DNA of 14,085 bases from Mycobacteriaceae bacterium (GCA_013362555.1 JABFVX010000274.1:1-14085); one strand, 5' to 3'. Counted from the stretch's first letter, positions 5,877 through 13,205 are shown. Notes: generated from the sequence alone by a model not told the origin. Program-made: numbers and translations.

Positions 5877-6485
5877 GTGGTTGACCAAGACGCAAGCGTG
5901 GCAGTGCCACCGCACGGTGACGACCTGGCCGGCGCGTTCGGCGCGAACGTGCGTCGGCGCCGCGAGGAAGCGGGGCTGACACTGGAGCAGTTGTCCACGC
6001 AGTCGTCGGTCAGCCGGGCGATGCTGTCCAAGGTCGAACGCGGTGAGAAGAGCCCGACGATCGGCGTCGCGTCCAGGATCGCCCACGCACTCAACGCGTC
6101 GCTTTCGGATCTGATCGGCGGACCGGATTCTCCCGCGTCCGGTGTGGCCGCCGTCCTGCGCAAGAGTGATCGTCCAGTATTCCGCGACCCGGAAACCGGC
6201 TTCGAGCGGCACATGGTGTCAGCGGCCCCAGGTGTGGGAGGCGGCGAGATGGTTGTCCACTATCTCCCCGCGCAGGTCTCCACCGGACTGTTGCCCGCGT
6301 ATCCACCGGGTACCGAGAAACAACTCGTGGTGCTCGAAGGCACCCTCACCGTCGCGATCGGCGGGGTCAGCGAGATCCTGAACGCGGGCGACTCGGTGTA
6401 CTTCCAGGCCGACGCGGACCACGGCTTCGCCAACCGAACGAACGCTCCCTGCGAATACATCATGCTCATCTCGCGCAGACTCTGA
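5877..6485 (+). CDS. XRE-family regulator with C-terminal cupin domain
   Basis: A 202-aa one-component regulator. The helix-turn-helix occupies about 23-79 (ANVRRRREEAGLTLEQLSTQ, SVSRAMLSKVERGEKSPTIG, ALNASLSDLIGG). The C-terminal cupin_2 barrel occupies about 122-200 (YPPGTEKQLVVLEGTLTVAI, LNAGDSVYFQADADHGFANR). XRE-cupin proteins bind small ligands in the barrel and typically repress or activate a divergent enzyme gene. The GTG at 5877 is preferred because GAGGAG (5866-5871) lies 5 nt before it; an upstream TTG in frame lacks a ribosome site. The divergent neighbour encodes the MBL-fold hydrolase, and the gap contains the alternating TTCTA/TAGAA array. Autoregulation and control of the hydrolase are inferred. 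Confidence 0.9.
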   Translation: MVDQDASVAVPPHGDDLAGAFGANVRRRREEAGLTLEQLSTQSSVSRAMLSKVERGEKSPTIGVASRIAHALNASLSDLIGGPDSPASGVAAVLRKSDRPVFRDPETGFERHMVSAAPGVGGGEMVVHYLPAQVSTGLLPAYPPGTEKQLVVLEGTLTVAIGGVSEILNAGDSVYFQADADHGFANRTNAPCEYIMLISRRL

Positions 6486-6522
6486 ACGACCCAGTAGCTG
6501 CTGAATCTCGCCGCGTCGGTTG

Positions 6523-7059
6523 TCACGGCGCCCAATGGCGGAAGAGGGCACCGAGATCCTCGAGGACAACGTCGCCCCACTTGATGAGGACGAAAATGAG
6601 CATCGCGAACACGAAGCTGCCAAGCCACCCGGCGAAGGACCTTCGGTTCCTGTCATCCTTACCGAACAAGTAGCCCATGCCGATCACGTTGATAATGGTC
6701 GCCGCCAGCGGAGCCGTGAAATTGCGAATGTCGCCGGCGATCTCGCCGCGTGTTCCAGGCGACTCGCTGGTGTGGAGACCAACTACCACCAGAACGACTA
6801 CGAGCCCAATCGACAGCGCCACCCCGACAATAGGGACGACATTGTCATAGACGGAGCCCAAGACGCGGCGAACCACCGAATCGACCGACTCCCGCCACCT
6901 CTTCAGTGCGGCAGCAGCCTCCGGTGCGATCCGACGGGAGCGGTCGGGGTAGATCGTGGCGTACAGCGTCGCAGCGGTGAGAAGCAACCCGAGGATCTGA
7001 CTCACGTCCGCCGCGACTCCGAGCACACCTTGTTGTAGCACAGCCGGCTCGCCGCACAT
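6523..7059 (-). CDS. Hypothetical four-helix membrane protein
   Basis: 178 aa, family not recognised. Four hydrophobic segments are visible at about 19-37 (VSQILGLLLTAATLYATIY), 74-95 (VVPIVGVALSIGLVVVLVVV), 115-133 (TAPLAATIINVIGMGYLFG) and 144-162 (GWLGSFVFAMLIFVLIKWG). Between helices 1 and 2 is a charged stretch of about 36 residues (PDRSRRIAPEAAAALKRWRE) that may form an amphipathic helix. The start is uncertain: the ATG at 7059 has only GAAG upstream, and an in-frame GTG at codon 19, just before the first helix, would also work. It lies 73 nt downstream of the PIN-domain gene on the same strand and could be co-transcribed. It converges on the XRE-cupin gene with a 37-nt gap. Frame usage and clean topology support a real gene. 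Confidence 0.65.
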   Translation of the reverse strand: MCGEPAVLQQGVLGVAADVSQILGLLLTAATLYATIYPDRSRRIAPEAAAALKRWRESVDSVVRRVLGSVYDNVVPIVGVALSIGLVVVLVVVGLHTSESPGTRGEIAGDIRNFTAPLAATIINVIGMGYLFGKDDRNRRSFAGWLGSFVFAMLIFVLIKWGDVVLEDLGALFRHWAP

Positions 7060-7132
7060 CGTGTACTTCGTCGGTATCGATCAGGGCGCGGTATCGAGCT
7101 TCGGCAAAGACATGCACGTCGAGCGGCAGCCG

Positions 7133-7537
7133 CTATGCCGGAGCGAGCAAACTGTCGATTGCGGCTACCGGGACGATCCCGCGGGCCGCGGCCGCGAGGC
7201 TGGGATCGACTGTCACCAACGCGTCGGCCTGCAGTTTCGCGACCGCAAGGTACTCGGCATCCCTGAGGCTTTGCCAATTGTGCTGCCGAGCGAGTCGCCA
7301 TGCAGTGCTGCGGGACACCCGGTCGCCGAGCAGCCGCATCTTGATCCGGGTCATGCGCTCGTGCGCCGCCAGAGCACCTTCTTCGGTCCGCCCGCCCGCC
7401 TGAACCTCACCCAGCAGGAGTTGCAGCGCCTCCGATCTGATGGAGTTCGGCGCAACCATCTGGTGGCCTCGAGCGACGACAAGCCCGACGTCGACTATGT
7501 GCAGCAGAGTGGGAGCGTCGATCGCATAGCGAGTCAC
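7133..7537 (-). CDS. PIN-domain protein, VapC-like ribonuclease
   Basis: A 134-aa protein that fills one PIN domain. Acidic residues are at the expected places: D7 (YAIDAPTLLHIV), E36 (NSIRSEALQLLLGE), D93/E95 (LRDAEYLAV) and D111 (ADALVTVDPSLA). PIN domains are Mg2+-dependent nucleases, and most stand-alone bacterial ones are toxins of VapBC pairs. The GTG at 7537 is chosen because homology begins there (VTRYAIDAPT) and a -10-like TACTCT (7549-7544) ends 6 nt upstream, suggesting a leaderless mRNA. The same frame stays open upstream through a winged-helix remnant, so a longer fused product starting at 7705 cannot be excluded. No recognisable antitoxin (VapB, Phd or similar) precedes it. The absence of an antitoxin leaves its toxin role unproven. 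Confidence 0.8.
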   Translation of the reverse strand: MTRYAIDAPTLLHIVDVGLVVARGHQMVAPNSIRSEALQLLLGEVQAGGRTEEGALAAHERMTRIKMRLLGDRVSRSTAWRLARQHNWQSLRDAEYLAVAKLQADALVTVDPSLAAAARGIVPVAAIDSLLAPA

Positions 7538-7609
7538 CGTTCGAGAGTAGCCAGTCCCGCGCGTTGTCGGCCCAGCACAGCGCCGTGCACAAATCGTGGC
7601 CTCAGGGAG

Positions 7610-7705
7610 TTGCGTGCCCGCCAGGTGTTCGACCGCGCCAGCCGGTGTCCGGTTGCGCAGACACTGGCGAGCGAGCGCGGCCCGGTTCAGGCCACGCTCG
7701 CTCAC
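7610..7705 (-). pseudogene. Remnant of a winged-helix DNA-binding-domain protein (N-terminus only)
   Basis: From GTG 7705 the frame reads MSERGLNRAALARQCLRNRT followed by PAGAVEHLAGTQ. This matches the typical opening of actinobacterial winged-helix (HTH_42/YcaQ-like) proteins, which read roughly RALNRALLARQ...AVEHLVGLQAQ. Those proteins are normally about 350-400 aa. Here the similarity stops after 32 residues, and the frame continues without stop into the PIN gene. It starts 12 nt after the epoxide hydrolase stop and has no Shine-Dalgarno. I read it as a deletion scar; an alternative is a short expressed peptide or an N-terminal extension of the PIN protein. Confidence 0.5.
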
Positions 7706-7716
7706 GACGTCGGATA

Positions 7717-8841
7717 TCAGCGCAGATTCCCGAAGAACGCCCGCAGGTCGCCTACCAGTTCCATCGGGGCTTCCATTGCCGGAAAGTGCAGCCCTCGCTC
7801 GAACTCGGTCCAGTGCGCGTCCGCCGGGGCGGGTACCAGCTTTCGCACGGTCTCGTCGGCGCCGAACACCGCGAAGCCGTGCGGCACCGCAGCCGGAGCG
7901 CCCCAATCGGACGAATGAGCCTGCTCGTAAAGGGTGTGCGCCGCGCTCACGCCGGACCCGGTGAACCAGTACAAGCTCACGGTGGCCAGCAACTGATCGC
8001 GATCGATCGGCAGATCGGTCCAGTTCTCGAACTTCTCCGCGATCCAAGCCAGTTGCAGCAGCGGCGAATCCACCAAGCCGTAGCCAATGGTTTGCGGACG
8101 GCTGTTCTGGATAGCCAGGTAACCGGAGCCCTCCGAGGTGAACGCCTGCATTCGCTCCAGGATCAGTTTGTCGACCTGGTTGTCGGCATCGAGCCGATCG
8201 GCCATGCCCGGCAGGAAAGTCGCGACATTCGCCGCGGTCATCGGATCGGTGACGACGTGCAGGCCGATCACGTTGTCGGGCGCGAATCCCGCGACCAAAC
8301 CGGAGATTCCGCCGCCGACGTCACCGCCGTGGACGCCATAGCGCTGGTAGCCGAGCCTATCCATCAGCGTGATCCACGCCCGAGCCGTGCGACTCATCGA
8401 CCAGCCCGGCGCCGCGAGCGGTGTGGAGAACCCGTAGCCGGGCAACGACGGCACCACCAGGTGGAACGCCGGCCCTTCGGCCGGATTCGTCAACGGCTCG
8501 ATCAGATGCAGGAATTCGGCCACCGAACTCGGAAACCCGTGCGACATGAGCAACGGCGTGGCGTCCGGCTTGCTGGAACGCACATGCAGGAAATGGATGC
8601 GCTGACCGTCGATCTCGGTGGTGAACTGATCGAACCGATTCAGTTCCGCTTCCATTGCCCGCCAGTCGAACTCGATACGCCAGTAGTCAGCGAGCTCCCG
8701 CAGGTCCGCGAGCGGGATGCCGCGCTCCCATCCGACGCCCGGCACAGTGGCGGCCCAGCGGGCGTTCGCGAGGCGGTCCTGCAGGTGGGCGAGCTCGGCC
8801 GCGGGGACGTTGATGCGGAACGGCTGAATCTCGGTGCTCAT
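7717..8841 (-). CDS. Epoxide hydrolase (microsomal-type alpha/beta hydrolase)
   Basis: A 374-aa enzyme, normal length for the family. The N-terminal epoxide-hydrolase domain (about 4-110) begins IQPFRINVPAAELAHLQDRL and carries WRAMEAELNRFDQFTTEIDG. The alpha/beta core follows, with the oxyanion-hole motif HGFP (101-104), LVVPSLPGYGFS, and the nucleophile elbow HGGDVGGG with D174. The catalytic base is H352 in LHFPAMEAP; the third acid is probably near FGADET (327-331). Such enzymes open epoxides to diols through an alkyl-enzyme ester on Asp. The ATG at 8841 has GGAG 5 nt upstream. It is divergent from a WYL regulator across 91 nt, which probably controls it. The natural substrate (xenobiotic or lipid epoxide) cannot be told. 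Confidence 0.92.
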   Translation of the reverse strand: MSTEIQPFRINVPAAELAHLQDRLANARWAATVPGVGWERGIPLADLRELADYWRIEFDWRAMEAELNRFDQFTTEIDGQRIHFLHVRSSKPDATPLLMSHGFPSSVAEFLHLIEPLTNPAEGPAFHLVVPSLPGYGFSTPLAAPGWSMSRTARAWITLMDRLGYQRYGVHGGDVGGGISGLVAGFAPDNVIGLHVVTDPMTAANVATFLPGMADRLDADNQVDKLILERMQAFTSEGSGYLAIQNSRPQTIGYGLVDSPLLQLAWIAEKFENWTDLPIDRDQLLATVSLYWFTGSGVSAAHTLYEQAHSSDWGAPAAVPHGFAVFGADETVRKLVPAPADAHWTEFERGLHFPAMEAPMELVGDLRAFFGNLR

Positions 8842-8857
8842 CTTTGCTCCAATCGCT

Positions 8858-8926
8858 GTTCGAACTTGATGAGGGCAACGCTACGAAACAATGCGGAAAG
8901 ATTCGTTCCTCAATTCTTCCTATCAT
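8858..8926. promoter_or_regulatory. Divergent promoter/operator region between epoxide hydrolase and WYL regulator
   Basis: The 91-nt gap contains the palindrome GTTCGAAC (8858-8865), then ACGAA (8883-8887) and TTCGT (8902-8906) as inverted half-sites sharing the TTCG core. A TATCAT -10 box (8921-8926) ends 6 nt before the WYL ATG, so that mRNA is probably leaderless. These sites are candidates for binding by the WYL regulator; none is proven. Confidence 0.35.
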
Positions 8927-8932
8927 CAAAAG

Positions 8933-9901
8933 ATGTTGGAAACCTCCGCCAGACTGTTGCGGATGCTGTCGCTGCTTCAGGCACGGCCCTATTGGAGCGG
9001 CGCCGAACTCGCACGCAGGCTCGACGTCACCACCCGCACGATCCGCAATGACATAGACCGGTTGCGTGGACTCGGCTATCCGGTCGAGGCCCGCCCCGGC
9101 GTCGACGGCGGGTATCGACTCGGCGCGGGCAGCGCACTACCGCCGCTGCTGCTCGACGACACCGAAGCCGTGGCAGTCGTCGTGGGACTGCGGACGGTCG
9201 CAACCACCGCGATCGCCGGAGTCGAAGAGGCGTCGCTGCGCGCGCTGGGCAAGCTCGAGCAGATTCTGCCGTCGCGGCTCCGCCACCGCGTGAAGGGAAT
9301 CGGCTCACACACGCTGCGTACGCCGACCCGGGGGCCGTTGGTCGATCCGGAAACGCTGACCGCGCTCGCCTCGTGCTGCCGCGATGCCGATCGGCTTCGA
9401 TTCGACTACCGCGCCAACGACGGCGCACAGACCCGCCGATCGGTCGAACCGTATCGCCTCATCAGCCATCGACAACGCTGGTACCTGTTCGCCTGGGATC
9501 TGGACCGAGATGACTGGCGCACCTTCCGCGTCGACCGGATCACCCCGGCCATCCCGACCGGCCCGCGCTTCGCACCGCGGGAACTCCCGCCCGACGATCA
9601 GATCACCGCTCGCTTGATCAAGGCGATCGGCGAGTCGACATGGCGCTATCGAGCCCGAATCATCGTGCACGCCCCCGCCGACTACGTGCGCGGGCGGCTG
9701 CCGATACCGGTGGACGTCGAGGAACTCGGCGCCGACCGCTGTGCGTTTCGACCCGGCTCCGACCACCCCGAGATGCTCGCGCTGTACCTCGGCCTGCTTG
9801 GCGCCGACTTCGACGTCGACGAGGGACCCGAGCTCGTCCAGGCGCTGGACGTCCTCGCCGACCGTTATCGGCGCGCGATCGCCTCGCACCGCCGCCCTTA
9901 G
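8933..9901 (+). CDS. YafY-type HTH-WYL transcriptional regulator
   Basis: A 322-aa regulator. The N-terminal HTH_11 winged helix spans about 3-62 (SARLLRMLSLLQARPYWSGA, DVTTRTIRNDIDRLRGLGYP, GVDGGYRLGAG). The WYL domain spans about 138-207 (LTALASCCRDADRLRFDYRA, EPYRLISHRQRWYLFAWDL, WRTFRVDRI), with the name-giving residues at 183-185. A WCX-type C-terminal domain follows. WYL domains sense ligands, in several cases nucleic acids, and many YafY-type members control a divergent enzyme gene. The ATG at 8933 is favoured over an upstream in-frame ATG at 8891 because homology starts at MLETSARLL and a TATCAT -10 box lies 6 nt before it. Control of the divergent epoxide hydrolase is the natural inference. 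Confidence 0.9.
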   Translation: MLETSARLLRMLSLLQARPYWSGAELARRLDVTTRTIRNDIDRLRGLGYPVEARPGVDGGYRLGAGSALPPLLLDDTEAVAVVVGLRTVATTAIAGVEEASLRALGKLEQILPSRLRHRVKGIGSHTLRTPTRGPLVDPETLTALASCCRDADRLRFDYRANDGAQTRRSVEPYRLISHRQRWYLFAWDLDRDDWRTFRVDRITPAIPTGPRFAPRELPPDDQITARLIKAIGESTWRYRARIIVHAPADYVRGRLPIPVDVEELGADRCAFRPGSDHPEMLALYLGLLGADFDVDEGPELVQALDVLADRYRRAIASHRRP

Positions 9902-9916
9902 AGCGCCGCTGCCGGG

Positions 9917-9954
9917 CTGCCGCCACGGCCCTGGCCGTCATCCTGTGGCGGCAG
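9917..9954 (+). terminator. Stem-loop after the WYL regulator gene
   Basis: CTGCCGCCAC (9917-9926) pairs perfectly with GTGGCGGCAG (9945-9954) around an 18-nt loop. It lies 15 nt after the regulator's stop and 27 nt before the next start. No T-tract follows. It could also act on the downstream gene's 5' region. Confidence 0.45.
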
Positions 9955-9981
9955 GGGCGGATCTGATCCAGACTGATCGGT

Positions 9982-10938
9982 GTGTGCACCCGATTGCTGT
10001 GGACCGAAAGCGGACAGGGAATGCTCGTCGGCCGGAATATGGACTGGAAGTCCGATATGCCGACCGATCTGTGGGTGCTGCCACGGGGCACGGACCGTGT
10101 CGGGATGCCTGACGACTCCAACCCGCTCAGGTGGACCGCGAGCTACGGAAGTCTTGTCGCCAGCCCCTGGAACATCACGACAGCCGACGGGCTGAACGAA
10201 GCCGGGCTGGGCGGTCACGTGCTCTGGCTGGCCGATTCGGACTTCGGGCCGCGGACTCCGGCGCTCCCGGCACTCTCGGCTTCACTGTGGATGCAGTACT
10301 TCCTCGATTGCTTCGCCACCGTCGATGAGGTGGTTGGCGATCTGTCTCGCCGTCCTGTTCAGGTTCGACCGACATACGCTCAGGGTGAGACATCGACGAT
10401 CCACCTGGCGTTCGAAGACCGAAGCGGCGATTCGGTTGTCCTCGAGTACGTCGACGGCACGCCGCGGGTCCACCACGACCGGAACTACACGGTGATGACG
10501 AACTCGCCGCCGTTCGAAGAACAACTGGCCCATCTGAAGCGCTACGAAGGCTTCGGTGGCGCCGAGCAGTTGCCCGGCACGACTCAGGCAGCTGACAGGT
10601 TCGTCCGCGCCTCCTACTACTCGGCCCGACTTCCCAAGGCGGACACCAAAAAGCGGGCCTACGCTGCTCTGTTGTCGGTGATGCGCAACGCGGCCCAGCC
10701 GTTCGGAACCGGGGATCCGGCGCGACCGGATATCTCCAGCACCCTGTGGCGCACAATGCTCGATCTGTCCGACCGTGTCTACGCCTTCGAATCGTCCTTT
10801 TCGCCCGATATCGTGTGGGTGCATCCCGACCGGCTCGACCATGGCCGCTGCCTCCGCCTCGACCTGTCGTCCGACGACCTGGTCGGTGACGTCACCGACC
10901 GGTTCACCGCAGCCGATCCGTTCACCTTCGTTCCCTGA
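9982..10938 (+). CDS. Choloylglycine-hydrolase family (linear amide C-N hydrolase)
   Basis: A 318-aa Ntn hydrolase. The start is fixed by the chemistry: GTG 9982 is followed by TGC, giving Met-Cys2, and removal of Met exposes the nucleophile. The other catalytic residues fall where bile-salt hydrolases have them: R18 and D21 (GRNMDW), an Asn in ADGLNEAGLGG (N72), N174 in VMTNSPPF, and R209 in ADRFVRASYY. No signal peptide is seen, so the enzyme is cytosolic. The family cleaves amide bonds of conjugated bile salts, penicillin V and N-acyl homoserine lactones. In a soil-type actinobacterium the real substrate is open. There is no Shine-Dalgarno; a weak -10-like CAGACT (9969-9974) and two CTGATC repeats 10 bp apart (9963, 9973) precede it. 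It may share transcription with the WYL gene only if the intervening hairpin is read through. Confidence 0.88.
   Translation: MCTRLLWTESGQGMLVGRNMDWKSDMPTDLWVLPRGTDRVGMPDDSNPLRWTASYGSLVASPWNITTADGLNEAGLGGHVLWLADSDFGPRTPALPALSASLWMQYFLDCFATVDEVVGDLSRRPVQVRPTYAQGETSTIHLAFEDRSGDSVVLEYVDGTPRVHHDRNYTVMTNSPPFEEQLAHLKRYEGFGGAEQLPGTTQAADRFVRASYYSARLPKADTKKRAYAALLSVMRNAAQPFGTGDPARPDISSTLWRTMLDLSDRVYAFESSFSPDIVWVHPDRLDHGRCLRLDLSSDDLVGDVTDRFTAADPFTFVP
10881..10900. repeat. 20-bp perfect palindrome, copy 1 (inside the Ntn-hydrolase gene)
   Basis: GGTCGGTGACGTCACCGACC is its own reverse complement. It lies near the 3' end of the choloylglycine-hydrolase-family gene, where it encodes VGDVTD. An identical copy occurs at 13782-13801. 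Confidence 0.95.
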
Positions 10939-11055
10939 GCACGGTCCATGGCCGGCGCGGCTCGAGAATCCGGGAGCGCCGACCCGAGGCAAGGAAATGT
11001 CACCTGCGACGGATGGCGCGGTGTTTGCCCGCCGACCGGACGGGTACCTGCTCCG

Positions 11056-11175
11056 ATGTCGGATCAATCCCGGCCTACCCAGGAGGAATTGGCGCAATGG
11101 ATGACGACACTGCGGGCCGGCGGGGAAACGGCGGCGAAACACACCAACGCGCGACCGGAGACGATACGCGGCTGA
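11056..11175 (+). CDS. Small overlapping ORF, possible original catalase N-terminus
   Basis: A 39-codon frame beginning MSDQSRPTQEELAQWMTTLR and ending ARPETIRG overlaps the first 79 nt of the catalase gene in another frame. It is acidic and helix-like, and reads more like a normal protein N-terminus than the overlapping catalase residues (MDDDTAGRRGNGGETHQRAT). The AGGAGGA that would serve as catalase ribosome site is here simply the codons for Gln-Glu-Glu. A single frameshift near its end would join it to the conserved catalase start RLTTQQGAVVADDQ. It has no Shine-Dalgarno of its own. I cannot decide between an independent peptide, a frameshifted catalase N-terminus, or chance. Confidence 0.3.
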   Translation: MSDQSRPTQEELAQWMTTLRAGGETAAKHTNARPETIRG

Positions 11176-13166
11176 CCACCCAACAGGGGGCGGTCGTCGC
11201 CGATGATCAGAACACACTCCGCGCGGGCCCCCGCGGCCCTGCGCTCCTGGAAGACTCCCACTTCCGCGAGAAGATCTTTCATTTCGACCACGAGCGGATC
11301 CCGGAGCGAGTGGTGCACGCCCGCGGATACGGTGCCCACGGCTATTTCGAGAATTACGAGCCGTTGACCGATCTGACATGCGCCGACCCGTTCCAGGAGG
11401 CCGGCAGGCGGACGGCGGCGTTCGTCCGATTCTCCACCGTGGCGGGCAGCCAGGGTTCGTTCGACCTCGCCCGAGACGTCCGTGGATTCGCGGTGAAAAT
11501 GTACACCCGCGAAGGCAACTGGGACCTGGTTGGGAACAATATCCCGGTCTTCTTCATCCAGGATGCCATCAAGTTTCCCGATGTGATCCACGCGGCGAAA
11601 GCTGAGCCCGACCGGGGCTTCCCGCAGGCCCAAACCGCACACGACAATTTCTGGGACTTCGTGTCCCTGACGCCGGAATCCACACACATGTTGATGTGGA
11701 TCATGTCTGATCGTGCCATCCCTCGCTCGTATCGGTTTATGGAGGGCTTCGGCGTCCACACTTTCCGGCTCGTGAACGCCGAGGGGCGCGCGACGTTCGT
11801 GAAGTTCCACTGGAAGCCGAAGCAAGGACTGCAGTCGGTCCTCTGGAACGAGGCCGTCAAGATCAACGGAGCCGACCCGGACTTTCACCGCCGCGATCTG
11901 TGGGACGCCATCGTGTCCGGCGACTTCCCGGAATGGGAACTCGGGATGCAGTTGTTCGACGCGGAATTCGCCGACAAGTTCGCCTTCGACATCCTCGATC
12001 CCACCAAACTCATCGCGGAGGAAGATGTTCCGATCCGCCGGGTCGGCAGGCTGGTGCTCGACCGGGTGGTGGACAACTTCTTCGCCGAAACCGAGCAGGT
12101 CGCGTTCTGCACGCAGAACATCATTCCCGGCATCGACTTCACCGACGACCCGCTACTACAGGGCCGCAACTTCTCTTATCTCGACACCCAGCTCAAACGG
12201 CTCGGCGGCCCCAACTTCACCCAACTGCCGGTCAACGCCCCGAGATGCCCGTACGCGACGTTCCAGCAGGACGGCCACATGGCGACTGCCAACCCGACGA
12301 CGCGAGTCAACTACGAACCCAACTCCTGGCCCGACGAGATCAAGGGTCCCCGAGAAGACCCGACCGCGGGATTCCACACGGTGCCCGGCGCCAACTCCGG
12401 ACCCAAATGCCGGATGCGCCCGGACAGCTTCGCCGACCATTACAGCCAAGCCCGACAATTCTTCGTGAGCCAGACATCCATCGAACGCCGGCACGTCATC
12501 GATGCGTTCGTTTTCGAACTCAGCAAATGCGAGCGTCCGGAGATCCGCTCTCGAATCGTGGCCGCGCTACGCAACGTCGACGAGCAGCTGGCCGCAGCCG
12601 TCGGGGGCGGACTCGGGCTCGTGGAGATGCCCGAGCCGGCACTACCCGCACGCGAGCCGATCACAGACCTGGTCGCGTCACCCGCGTTGAGCATCCTGGC
12701 CAACGGCCCGACGAACTTCGCGGGCCGCAAAATCGGCGTGCTCGTCACCGATGGTGTCGAGTCGAGCCTGCTAACCGCGCTTCGTGAGGCGGCCGTCAAC
12801 GAAAACACCCTTGTCGAAATCAGTGCTGAAAAGATCGGCGGGGTCGTGGCCGACGACGGCAGCCGTATCGGAGCCGATCAAACCATCGACGGCGCACCAT
12901 CGGTGCTCTACGACGCCATAGCTGTGCTGACCACGGACGAGGCCGCTCCCGACCTCGCCGCGATCTCTGGAGCGCGGGAGTTCATCAGCGACGCCCATGC
13001 CCACGGCAAGTTCATCGCGTACCGGCAGGCCGAACGCCTTTTCGCCGCTGCAGGGATCAGCAGCGAACTCGACTCGGGCATGATCGATCTCGCGGAGGCG
13101 GATGGTTCGGCGTCCGGGTTTCTGGTCCAATGCCGCGAACTGCGTTTCTGGACCAGGCTCAGCTGA
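11097..13166 (+). CDS. katE: Large-subunit monofunctional catalase (KatE/HPII type)
   Basis: A 689-aa haem catalase that disproportionates hydrogen peroxide in the cytosol. The core spans about 25-430. The distal His is H74 in RVVHARGYGAHGYFE, the distal Asn is N147 in DLVGNNIPVFF, and the proximal haem Tyr is Y361 in NFSYLDTQLKRLGGPNF. A catalase-related helical region (about 435-500) and a DJ-1/PfpI-like domain (about 543-689, GRKIGVLVTDGVESSLLTAL) follow; that last domain distinguishes large-subunit clade 2 enzymes from small catalases. Length is normal to slightly short. The ATG at 11097 has AGGAGGA (11081-11087) 9 nt upstream. Residues before RLTTQQ are not conserved and overlap another plausible frame (11056-11175), so the true N-terminus is uncertain. 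No OxyR, Fur or haem-uptake gene is adjacent. Confidence 0.95.
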   Translation: MDDDTAGRRGNGGETHQRATGDDTRLTTQQGAVVADDQNTLRAGPRGPALLEDSHFREKIFHFDHERIPERVVHARGYGAHGYFENYEPLTDLTCADPFQEAGRRTAAFVRFSTVAGSQGSFDLARDVRGFAVKMYTREGNWDLVGNNIPVFFIQDAIKFPDVIHAAKAEPDRGFPQAQTAHDNFWDFVSLTPESTHMLMWIMSDRAIPRSYRFMEGFGVHTFRLVNAEGRATFVKFHWKPKQGLQSVLWNEAVKINGADPDFHRRDLWDAIVSGDFPEWELGMQLFDAEFADKFAFDILDPTKLIAEEDVPIRRVGRLVLDRVVDNFFAETEQVAFCTQNIIPGIDFTDDPLLQGRNFSYLDTQLKRLGGPNFTQLPVNAPRCPYATFQQDGHMATANPTTRVNYEPNSWPDEIKGPREDPTAGFHTVPGANSGPKCRMRPDSFADHYSQARQFFVSQTSIERRHVIDAFVFELSKCERPEIRSRIVAALRNVDEQLAAAVGGGLGLVEMPEPALPAREPITDLVASPALSILANGPTNFAGRKIGVLVTDGVESSLLTALREAAVNENTLVEISAEKIGGVVADDGSRIGADQTIDGAPSVLYDAIAVLTTDEAAPDLAAISGAREFISDAHAHGKFIAYRQAERLFAAAGISSELDSGMIDLAEADGSASGFLVQCRELRFWTRLS

Positions 13167-13180
13167 CGTGGTTGCGGCAT

Positions 13181-13205
13181 CGCGCCGTGGATGGCCACGA
13201 CCGCG
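13181..13205. terminator. Hairpin between convergent catalase and CinA-type genes
   Basis: CGCG (13181-13184) and CGTGG (13186-13190) pair with CCACG (13195-13199) and CGCG (13202-13205) around an ATGG loop. A small internal loop separates the two stem parts. It lies 15 nt after the catalase stop and 25 nt from the convergent gene's stop, so it may terminate both. There is no T-tract. Confidence 0.4.

Noticed and set aside
6845..7117. Minus-strand frame starting MHVFAEARYRALIDTDEV near the membrane-protein start
   Set aside because: It overlaps the membrane-protein gene in another frame and turns into Arg-rich noise after about 25 residues.
7564..9051. A 495-codon plus-strand frame across the epoxide hydrolase gene
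   Set aside because: It is antisense to a full-length enzyme with intact catalytic motifs and runs into the WYL gene in the wrong frame. No domain is recognisable in it.
10282..11379. A 365-codon minus-strand frame opposite the Ntn hydrolase and the catalase start
   Set aside because: The opposite strand carries clear catalytic residues for both enzymes. The antisense product has no family features.
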